From Biomphalaria glabrata (taxonomy: Eukaryota > Mollusca > Gastropoda > Planorbidae): 64,000 nt of DNA. The notes below the pieces were generated by a model, which was given only the letters and a program-made list of their open reading frames with translations, ran no database searches and was not told the origin of the DNA. The translations under genes and the position numbers were made by a program. Numbering within the stretch: position 1 is the stretch's first letter; every line of letters begins with the position of its first letter. Shown piece after piece: positions 12,501 to 24,500 of this stretch. The stretch is from contig NC_074714.1 of NCBI RefSeq assembly GCF_947242115.1, positions 35,660,323-35,724,322 on the forward strand. Direction: 5' to 3'.

Positions 12501-15500
12501 GGTAGGGTTTAAACAATTTAAAGATTTAACTTCAAACACAATTGTATGAGCATGCCAAACTGAGACAGATGCTAATTTTTAACTATGGAAGAACTAACAA
12601 GTTTTACCTAAGAAGTAGCTACTTTTTTAAATATGGAGTCACGACTTACTTGTACCTATGAAGAAGGCCTTTTTTTTCTTCAAACCTTATCAGTAAGAGC
12701 TTATACTTTAGGACATTGTTTATAAAATGTCATAAATACAAAAGAAATGATAAAAAGATTGGGGTAAAATTACAAACTATATGACGAAATAATGTGTTTG
12801 GTAACACAAGTCACATTTATTCCTTGCCTTAGAAGGACAACTTGAGCTCACAACACTATCAATGAAGTTTTCAAAGTTAAGACAAATGTCTACATAAATT
12901 GTGAACAAGTAGAGAGAGAAGTTTAGAATGATTTGAAACATGTTAGCCATAAAAAACCATGCTAGTAAAAGGTCACTACAAGTACAAAGAAGGGGCAGGA
13001 AAAGGAAAGAAAACCTTTACATACTGGTTAATAGTTTACAAATTGTTTCCAACACAAGCAATGCAATTTGTTTTTTTTCTTTTTCTTCAAACAGTGCATA
13101 CTACCTCTATTTCGAGATTTTGGAACATTTTTTGCAAATGAGGCACTGCTATCACTAGCATGTCGTTTGTCCTTATAGAAACTAGACCGATAACTGGTAA
13201 ACATATCTGTAATGACGAAGAAGCAGCATTTTTTTTTTGTTTACTCGTAAAAGTACATTTGAAAAGTGCTCATTACCTATGACTGATCTAGCAAGATAAA
13301 TCATGAATTTACAGAAATAAAATATCCAATTAACAAAGGTACTAAACCCAGATCAACATCAGCATATAATCCTTTCTTCAGAAAGAAACTAAAGATATAA
13401 AAATATTTAGAACAAAAAGTACAGAATGAAAAAAGTTAACTTACTAGCTTGACTTTGCAACTCTCTGAATCTTCTTAGATATTCCTGAAATAATACATTT
13501 GTTTGGGTTAAATGTTATACTTACAATACAATGTCTCTCTCTCTCTCTATATATATATATTTGTGGAAAAAAAAGGTATCTATTTTATACTAAAACAATT
13601 TCCTAACATTTTAGACTAAAGCAATTTCTTTACCTGTTGAGAAATATCGCCACTGTCCACTATGTTAGCACAAACATTTGGGGCAGAGGTTGACCTTTCC
13701 CTGTGTCCTAACTGAGGAGCAGGTGGACGACTAATATGAGTCCCTTTTGATCCTGACTGACTTTGCTTCCTGCTCACAGGAGTTCCCTGAGGCTCAGCTA
13801 ATAAACTAAAGCAAAAAATGTTCAAGTAAGATGCTGTGTGTGGAAAAATCTTGGCTACACATGAATGATAAAGATCTTTAAATGTATTCTACATAAACTT
13901 ACTGATGAACTTGTTCACGAGAATTTTCCCTCATTGTGCGCAAATATACTTCTAAGTCACCTTGACAGCTTCGCGGTACTTTATCCTCACAACGTTGGTG
14001 AAATTTAAGCCCACATGTTTGACATCGAATACTTTGAAACAGGAGGTTACGGCAAATATCACAGAAGGTTAATGAAAAGTATGTCTTCCTTCCCTGAAAT
14101 AAAAATTATTGAACATAAAATCATTTGTTGTTTATATATATTTATATAGTGGAAAGAAGACAGTATGAATATCCTTTTCAATTAATTCATGTGATCACTT
14201 ACATAGTTATGGGATAAAACTACAGCACGTGGCATTGATCTTGTGATACCATTATCATCATCCACCTCCATAAGTTCAACAGAAACTTCTTGTCCAGCTA
14301 GTTCCCCCATGTCAGTGTTCCATGTTAATTGAATTCTATATGGGAAAGTAATTATATTCATGTAACAAAATATAAAAAAAAACTGTAATAAAAAAGTATT
14401 TTTTCAAAGCTAACTATAAGCAAGTCATTATATGTCCATTTTCAATATTTTGGAAAGTGCTTCTCTTAATAATTAGCCATGTCCATTCAAACCTTATTAC
14501 ATCAGACTTAGCCTAGATTTTTCAAATTGGCGCTCAATATTGAGTAAATCTTTCCTGGCCTTACATGGGGAAGCTGACAATGGCCCAAGTAGCCTTGATA
14601 CTACAAATACGGATGTTGGGGACCATCAGATAGAGAGGTCATCAAAAAGCCAATCTCTTAATTCTAGCCACTGGAAGAAATCCTTTCAATTGGTCAAGGG
14701 TCTAAGAGCCTTTTGTCTGAATGTTTTCTGGACACACACAAAAATGCTGAACATAAAAAAAACAAAAACACCTTCATTAACATTTTAAAAAGCTTGATTG
14801 CTTTTTTTTTTTAAGTAAAATAAAAACAAGGTTTGAGTTCTTTTGATAAGTAAAGCTTCCCGTTCAGACCTTGTGATCTAAATAGCAGATGATGTTAAGG
14901 TCATATGTTTCTGTGGCCAACAGTTAGCAAGGGTGCCATGTGGCCAGCACAACAACCAACCACCTTTACTTTTTTCCAACTAATATCAGGTACCCAGTAG
15001 AGATGGGTGGACGCTCAAAGAACCTGAAATTAAAATCCCAGTCTTCACCAGGTTTTGAACATGGGACCCTCGGTTTGGAAGCCAAGCACTTTACCGCTCA
15101 GCCACCACGCATCCTTCATTAGATAAGAGCTTTCAATAAAAATTCATTACCTAGTTTTGTGCCTAAACACCTGGCACTGAGAGGCATCCAACTGTCTTCT
15201 CTTCATGGCTTTCATTAGACCTTCCTTTAGAGTTGTACCAGGCTTAGCAACAACCTATTAAACGACCATGAACTCATGAAAACAAGACTTTGTGGTCAAC
15301 ACAGTATATTCAAATTTAACAATCAAAAGTGAAGAGTTTACATGAAAATAAATTTAAAAAAAAAAAAAAAAAAGAAAGGGAAAGTTGACTGGCTAACATG
15401 TTTCTTAATATTAAGTAATTCTAACAAACTTAAAACAGCAATATAATTTAAGAACACTAAAAAACTAATGTAGTTTTTAAAAAATGCCTTTACTCCTGTG

Positions 15501-18500
15501 TCAAGGTAGGTAAAAATCAAATACAAAACAATTTCACATAAAAAATGTTCTTACTGTTGTGACCATACTGTTAGGCAAATATGCTTTGATGTGAAAGGTG
15601 GACCTTTCCATTCTACATGCAAGCTGTGGACTTCTTTGTCCTGTGGGCAGTTGCCTCAGATTGTTATTGCTGTTGTTGGGAGTTAATGGAGGGCCTGGAG
15701 ACAATAGGGGATCTTCTGGCAAAGGTGGAGATGGTGGGGGTGAACCTCTTCCCACACTGATTTGATCCTGAAGCCTTTGCTCTCTCAGTTGATATTCATG
15801 AATTTTATTGGCTAGTTCTTCATATTCCTTGACACAAAGAAAAAGTGTTTTGTTCACTTTTTTTTTTTTAATTTACAAAACAATGTCTTAATTTTTTTTA
15901 AACATGAATCCAAGTTCTAAGATATAATTGTTCTGAAATATAACACACATCAAAACTAAAATTTACTAAAAAAAAAAAATACACTAAAAAATTGAAAATA
16001 CTTCTTGTTCCTTGACATGTTTTTAAAAAAATCACAGATACACAAATTTAGTGTTGCTTTTAATCCTTTTTTTTTTTTTTACCTGCACATAGATAGCTGG
16101 TGGATGCTGGTGCCTGCCAAATTCTTCATTCATGGCCTCCAATTTTTTTCGTGTCACTTTGATGACACGTTGAATATTTTCAATCTAAAACAAACAAAAG
16201 AACTTAAATAAACCAAGTTTCAAAAGTGTTTTTATTTTTACAAAATTAAAACATCATTGAGAACATGTGAACAACCTCATTACTCTAGTACTAATAGTTA
16301 AATATAATCAGGACTTCACCCAATATGCCCCATAGAACTCCTTGAACCTGCAATCCCAATCTATTGGTCTGCGTGTGTGGCTTTTAACACCTTAAGATAA
16401 GTAGTTGGTAAATAAAAAGGTGAAATTCACACAGGTTCCACTTGTTGAACTGAAGGTGAATGACTATAATGACATGACCTATACATTTTTTAGTACATTA
16501 CACTAATACTATTATAGTTAGTAATACAATGGAAACAAACAACAACAGAATACAGGTCAGGAGCAAAAAGATTTATATTACAAAATGCAGTGAACGTTAT
16601 CATAAATGATTCTAAATTTGGAAAAGGATTGTCATTAAAACACACTGAAATGGAAATAAATGATAAAATGTCAATTATCTAGACTATTATAGACTTGATA
16701 TTAGAAATTATATTAAAAGGGTTAGTAGCACTTTTTCATGTAAAAAATTTTTGGGAGATATATTTTTTAAATGGATATAATATATGTTTATGTGTGTGTG
16801 CATTTAATTTTTTTTAAAGAAAAAATTATGGGCCTAATAGACTGAACAAACTAAAATATATTGCTACTTGGTCCAATCAATATGCCCCAATAATATATCA
16901 TATTAATATATATGAATATGGACTTGGGGAGGGTTGTGTTCTTCTATTAAGGGGTTACTGGATCCGATTTTGGGTAAAAAAATCGATTTTTCAATTTTGG
17001 TGTAATTAAATAGGCGGACATGTATTTTATAAACTGGCACCAAAAATTTTCTAAAAAATAGCATTTATTATTGAAAAAAAGCATTTTAATGATGCGTGGT
17101 GAACACTATTTTCCATATTTTTCTTAATACAAATTCACTGTTTTTGAGTGAATGCATTTTTTGTGACCCCCCCCCCCTGTAACATATTTCTAAAATCTCT
17201 AGAACTAATAGAGATAAATGTGTCAAATTTGGTACACATATTCAGAGATAAATAATACAGAGAATCAGCTAGTTTTAATGACTTTAGCTGAAGAAGTTTT
17301 TAATATATGATCTTTTGGGAAAAAAAAATGTGGATGCATTTTACAGGAAAAAAATCACCCATTTTTAAAAAATCATAAAATGCACAATACTAGGTACTTT
17401 GATAAAAAATTCAACTTTAATGAATCTAAATGAAACTAGTATAGTTAGATAGATCTTTTTGAATGGAGTTCATTGATACCTCATTTATGCTTCTAGGTTA
17501 ATTAGAACATAAGTTATGACCATTTTAGTATCGGGGAATTAGCCTATTAAAATACCCAAAAAATTGTGACCGAAAGGAGGAGCTTATACATTTAAACTGC
17601 TATAACTTTTTAACGCTTAAAGATAATGTAATGAAATTTTCCATAGAAAAGCACAATTATGTTCTGATAATTATGACAATTTTAAATCTGTGATATCTAT
17701 TAACACTTTTTTGTGTTAAGCGCTTGATGTAGGAGTAGGCGTTGAAAAACGGCAGAAACAGAATACATATTCACACATAAATGGTCATAACTTTTAAACC
17801 AATGGAGATAATTGAATGAAAATTTCAACATAAATGCATGATTATGTGTTATTTATTTCTTCTTTATGATTCTGAGATAGAAGTTGAAACTTTTTTTTTT
17901 AAATTTCTTAAATGTGGGTCGACATTTCGAAAACGACAAAAAAAAAATAGGTTGACACTTAAATGGTTATAACTTTTTAACCAATAGAGATATTTAAATG
18001 AAATTTTCAACAGAAATACATGAATATGTGCTATTTGTTTATCTATTATAAACACTGAGAAAGAAATTTAAGAAAAATTTTTTTTTCTTTGTTAATGTGG
18101 AACGACAATTTAAAAAACGACCAAAATTTATGTTGGTTATAACTTTTTAACCAATTGAGATATTTAAATGAAATTTTGAACAGAAATGCATGATTATGTG
18201 TTATTTGTTTATTATATTTTAACCCTGAGATAGAATTTTTTTGAAAATTTGTTTTTTGAGTTTCAGTTTTTTTCGACAAAATATTATGTTGACACTTAAA
18301 ATGTTGGTTATAAATTTTTAACTAATTGAGAAATTTAAATGAAATTTTCTACAGGTATGCATGCATGATTATGTGTTGTTTATTTTATTATAATCTGAGA
18401 CAGGAGTTTTTTGTTTTTTTTTTGTAATATAATGTTTCAACTTTTTAGCCTTAAAAAATTACTTATTAGGCTTTTAACTGAAATGAACAGCTTTTTGCTG

Positions 18501-21500
18501 ATACTTATAATAAACTTTGGATGAGCAACATGTTGGAAAAACAACACAAAAATAAAAACAAATTTTTTTTTTATACTTTGAGAGCTGTAACATTTTAATC
18601 TTTAGACATAATTATACAAGATTTACAACAAAAAAAAAACAACTAGTGTTTAAAATATAAGTATTTAAATAACAAATATGGGTTTCTTGATGTCATCAGT
18701 CTGAGTGCATTTGCAAATGTACGTCAGTATCCAAAGCTTGTGAGGATCATGCATGACTGTTTGAAGATGAACATTGTTTGGGTGTACCCTATCTGTTTTG
18801 CTGAAATAGAATAAATACTTTTACTGCATACCATTGTAGGCTTGCTGAAAAAGTAAAATTATCAAGACTTAATATAAATGGTTCATTGCACAATCATCAG
18901 CTGTATTGTGAAATATTTTTCACATTAAATAAATATTAAATAAATAACATCCCAGATATGCAACATGTTTCCTTAAAATTGGTCAAGCGGTTTTGTTTTC
19001 TATTCGTCACATACATACATACATACATACATACATACACCTCACATTCCACTTTATAAAGTAGATTTGATGGGTAAGCACATAATGAATTTGTTTGTTG
19101 TTGGAAATTATCAATTGAAGGACTGTTTATAATTTTAAAAGATGAAGCAAATATGACCTACCAGTCCCCTCACTACATTGCAGATTAGGGACAAAAGTAA
19201 TTGACACAATTAACTTCAACTTAATGTAAATATCACCCCAAAAAAAATCAACAACTAGACAAAGCTTATCAATAGTTATAAATATCTGATTAATGAAAAT
19301 CGGAAAAGGCTAACATTTTGGTCTAATTATTCTTTTCTATGGATTGTAATCTATAAAAAGATTAAGTGAACACAAGTACTGGTATGTCCCCTCAACAGAT
19401 CAGGGACAAAAGTAACAAGAAATGACCCACTTCATCTTTGCGTACCAGTATGGTAAATATAAAATCTGGAAAATATGAAATTGTTTCATACTTTGCCCAC
19501 TGAGGCTCAATTTCATTTCTATTTTAACATAAGTTCTGTTAGGTACTGAACAATGACGGTTAATAGATGTGTACATGAGTGGATAAGGCATTTCTAGTAT
19601 GAAGTAAACTTAATTATATATATATACATTTTAAAAAAATGATTAAATTGAAAAAATAAAGTTACTTCCCCGATTAGGCATTTGATTATCCATAGGCTTG
19701 CAGAGTAAGAATTCTTGCTCTCATCGGACCAATGCCAAATGTACTGTACAGCACAGCTCTGTCACATAAAAAAAAGTTAATCATGAGTCTACATTAGCAT
19801 ATATATACATTATTATCTAATCAGTCACAAAACTGGCATCTCCTAGAATAATATCTGCAACAAGCTCATAGACAGATAACTCAGTAGCTTCAGTTTCTGA
19901 AGTGTATAAAATAAAAATGTTACTTCCCTGAAAGTTTGTCACTTCTCCTTTGAAAACTGTATCCACCTGGTTATTTGTCCATACATGATGAAACTTTGAA
20001 ACTGCTTGAATCAAGTTAGCAGCTTCCCCTTCCTTGCCGAAAGTGTTGCTATTCACTGAATACTTTGCATCGAACCTTCTGAGGACTTTCTTTGCTTCAC
20101 TCGCCAAGCCATCAAGTGGGTGAAGGTTACAGTGCAAGACTAACAAATCTTTAGCAAAGAGCTGACTGAGTTGCTGGCTAACACAACTATTGACGGGGGC
20201 CCTATCTGTAAGTGTTGTCTGAAGCATTTCCCTAAATTTGTACAGTATTAGATGTTGTTGTATGCCTGAATATGTGGAGTATGTTGTCCCTAAATTTCTA
20301 ATAACGCCTACAATGTGCACAAAGTAATCTAGTGTAGACCCACCCCCAAGTTTACCTATCTCTAGTGTAAATGTTTTCCCACCAAATGATAAATTTACTT
20401 CATTAAAATGCGAGCCATCAATAGTTGTGGCATCCCAAGCCAATGTTGCTATCAGCGATGGTGCTGTATACAAAGCCTCCGCCAACTGCAAATCGGATAT
20501 GATGCCCATCTCATAAGCCATCTGTGCAGTAGTAGATGGAGCTGGAATCTTCACAATTGAAATGTGTGTCAGTTCATTTAAAATGTACCTGACAAGAAGC
20601 CCTGCTTTTTCTACTGGCACTTGACTCTCCAAACAAGCATAGAGACACTTACGAAATGGGGCATCATACTTTCCTGCCAGGCGGATGCTCTGAGTAGAAT
20701 GGCTGGAATAGCTATCAGTCAGCATCTCCCCAAGTTCATCTATCCGCACCTTGCCTTCCTCCAAAGATAACTTTAACGCCTGAATTCTGTCCTTCAAAAG
20801 GTTTCTCTGCTCTGATCTTCTCTTAGCAATTCTTTTCCACTTAGAAAGTTCAGCTGCTGCCTTCTTCAGTTTCAAACTCATCTGACGATTCTCTTCACTC
20901 AGGCGTTCATTTTCACTCTTCAGGGTAGCTTTTACTTGACGATAAGATGTTATCAGTGTAGATTTCCTACCAAGCTCCTGATTGACTCTTCTGGTGTTGA
21001 AGCGCTTCCTTAAAAGACGAACTGCTTTTCTGCTGACAAGCAGTTTTTCGGACAAACTGGCACTGTGAGCTACAAAATGCTGTCGTTGTGTGCAACAACG
21101 AGCACAGTGTCGTTCTGTGTTACCTGGCCTTTCAGTGGCCTCAACATCACCGTCAGGTCGCAACTTCTTCACCATACTAGGTCGTTCAGTGCTGTCTTGG
21201 ACAGGTCTCTTTTTGCCAGCAGCATCGATAGAAAAATTTTTATCCAGGTAAGGTGCAACTAGGTGCCAGCTGCGGGTAATCTTCCTGGAAAAATTCTTCA
21301 TCTCGGACATATGCCTTCGAACCTTATTGATAACAGTAGCCTTGGTTGTTGCAATGCCAACTTTTGCAAAATAACTGAATACAGCATCAGCCACATTCAC
21401 AACAGTGTTGTTGTAAAGAAGAAATTCTATGTGGCCAAATTTCAGTTCAAATCCAACAGCTGCAGTTGAAATATCAACACAATAAGTGTCCGATACATAT

Positions 21501-24500
21501 ATCCTGAAGTCCTTCATGCTGCCAGGTATAAAGGTACCTGCCATATCCTCAATCCTATCAACACCGACAACATCCACATCAAGGCCTGCCACGCCCACAT
21601 TATCTGGGGAAAGTGTCACAAAAAAAAGTTAGTTTTATTTAATTGTGAAAAAAAAAAAAAATGTTTCAAACAAAATAAAACATGTACAATTTTAATAAAA
21701 TACAGTTAAAAGATTTTTTTATAAAAGGATAAAACATTTTATGTAAAATTGAAGGCTCAACTTCATGTCCAGCCAAGCCTTCACTTTAAAATAAATTTCT
21801 ACAATTATCTTAAATTAAATCATATAGAGAATAAAGTAGATCTATAGATTAATATCTGAAAAAGTATTTTCATTGAAATAAAATGATATTTCAATTGATT
21901 TGTGTTATATTTTGTTTATAACTTATATTTAGTAGTGATTATTATGGTAACTATCACTTAAAATTTTGTATTTATAAATTATTTTATAATTATCGCAATT
22001 ATATTACCAGCCATTGCAAGAAATTTAACTAAAAACGAAAAATAATAATTGAACTAGTTTAAAATCATTCTAAAAATTTTAAAAATTGCATTCAAAATCA
22101 CGGATGACTAAATAAAACTGTTCTTGATGATGGATTAAAAAAAAATCGATCTAACAAAAAAGCTATGCAGCCATTGATAACCATTGAATCTATCATTTCC
22201 GGTTAGTAATGGTTAGTAATGGCGGCTAGTTTCGTTTTCTAGCCAAGATACCTGATGCACTGGGTCCGTTTTTACTAATAAAGTGGAACACTTATTGCGA
22301 TAATATGAACAAAAATAGTTAGATTAGATATTAAGGTACACGGATTGACTTTAAAAAATATGCTTTTCAGAATAATAAAAAAAAATATGGATGGTCAACT
22401 TACCCCTATGCTCAACACGCTGGAACTCCATGAAGACGATAGAAAAGCACTGATATAAATCCAAAGAATTAACTGATATCCGATCCTTGAACAAACAAAG
22501 GGCTCTGATTATCCTTTTGTGTCTGATTTTGAAGACAAAACCAGACTGGAACGAAATCTCTATTGTTATCGGCTTAAATACTGCCGCACGAATACTACCG
22601 GTTCCAGTAACCAAAAAAAATCTCGCGCGACCGGAAAATCGAAGTATCTACACAATACTAAGGGAAAATGTATAAAATCTAGCTAGCTCCTTCCAGCCAC
22701 CTTTATACTTTAAGGTGTAAGTATTTTTAGCTTTGAAATTTATCAATTTTGAAAAATTTTAGAATTTTCCTATATGAACTAATTTTTGTTTATTTTCAAG
22801 ATGGCTGCCGTTACCATGGCAACCCGGAAACATTAGACAACATTCAATATATATTTTTTATTATTGAGTTGTCATATGATATAATATAACAATAGTTATT
22901 AAGTTAAAGCAAAAATAAAAAAAAAAAATTTCGCTATCCAGTAACCCCTTAAGACTAATAGAGGCTATATGTGTATCAGCACAATCTTTTCCCACTTTTT
23001 CACTCTTTCTCCTTTGTAAATATTATGTAAGTAACAAAAGCAGTTGTATTTTAGGTCTACCTGTACCTCAAGTATCTGGTCAGTAGATTTAATGTTTTGG
23101 TCTTTTGAGTGGACATCCCCCCCTGCCCATGTAAATAAGTCATAGATCTATTAGAGGGTCTAGAATGAGAAGGGGCTGAGCAAATCCAAGTCTTAAAAAA
23201 ATAAACTTAGACTAAGACTTACTAAGATTTGTAAGATAAATAGACTAAGATGTAAATCTATTATCTAGATCTAGACAAGAGTTTAAGTAAGTGACTTACT
23301 TATAACTAATTTAAGAGTCTGAGTGTAAAGAATAATTAGATCTATAATAAGATCACAATGAATCACAGTGACTGAAAGAATCTGAGCTGAGTGTCGATGT
23401 CTGTGAGTGTAAAGAATAATTGGTATTAGTATACGACACTAGAAACGCTAAATTAGGTTTCTTTTATATTTTCAGAATATGCAGAAAAAAATGCAGATTA
23501 CAAATATGCAATTTGATTTCCTCGGAGATAAATAGTTTTTAAAATATATATTTTTAAAGTTTTATTTCTTATTACCATATATTGTCATTGGAAATACACC
23601 ATTTTGGTTTTAAGGCTTAGTACTAGACTATCTCCCTTGAATTACTTGCCAACTTTTTTCTGTTGCTGTTTTGTCTTTCTTTCTAGCAGCTATTAGATCT
23701 AATATTAAAATTCATTTAAAATGCAAACAATCTTTTGTACTTTGAAAAATAACTAAAAATCGAAATTAAAATCATGTAGTTAAAGTAATAACAACAGACA
23801 AAAAAATTAATAGAAAAATAAAAAAAATAACTCTAAGCCTAACAAAATATCTTTTATTGGCAAATAAAAGTAATTAAATAAATAGATACCGGTACCCTGA
23901 CTTAAAATACATGAAAATAATGGACATAAAAATTGTTATTTAATGATGAAATTAATGACATGCAAAAGAAAAATGTGGTATCTTTTAAAAAATGGGTATA
24001 TGTCTATGTATTTTTATGTAATAAAATACAAAGGCAAGAAAAAAAATCAAATAGCCAAATAGATCTAATCTGAATATATTGTAAGATGAAATATTAATCA
24101 ACACTTAAAAATTTAGGCTAAATCATCATACTCCAAGCAGTGGATTTGGCAAAAAAACGGTTACATGTGGCCTCTTGTGGTACAACCACATCAAAGTGAT
24201 TACCATTTGTATGCAATAGTGTTATATTGCAGCATATATGGTTGTCTGTGTGAGATAGTAGCCTATGTATGTGTTTGCATCATGAAATAAAGGTTTTAAT
24301 AATAGCCATGAGTATTTTGTTTTGTTGTGGTTTGGTGAGAATGTATAGATGTCTCTTTGCAGTAGTGTAGGAGCTGCAAGCATTTCTGCAGATTTGTCCC
24401 ATGTTTTTTCATCAGCTCCATATGCTGCTGTTAAAAAAAATATGGTAGCTATAAGTACATTTCTTTATCCTTCTCTTATTATGTACGGTAACTTATAATC

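Larger units (their letters stand above)
16951..22948 (-). mobile_element. 6-kb TTAA-flanked DNA transposon, Kolobok-like, in Raf intron 1
   Basis: Both ends carry the inverted repeat GGGGTTACTGGAT (13 bp perfect, 16951-16963 and 22936-22948), each bordered by TTAA (16947-16950, 22949-22952), the expected target duplication. The length is 5998 bp. It contains one transposase gene on the minus strand and, in its left third, an array of about 175-bp tandem repeats. TTAA duplication is used by the Kolobok and piggyBac superfamilies. The TTAAGGGG start and the absence of a recognisable piggyBac transposase favour Kolobok, but superfamily is inferred. It lies in the same orientation as Raf. Ends and duplication are clean, suggesting a fairly recent insertion. 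Confidence 0.85.

Noticed and set aside
22432-22614. Longer N-terminus for the transposase from 22614
   Set aside because: The frame there begins with TTG, not ATG; the first ATG in frame is at 22431.
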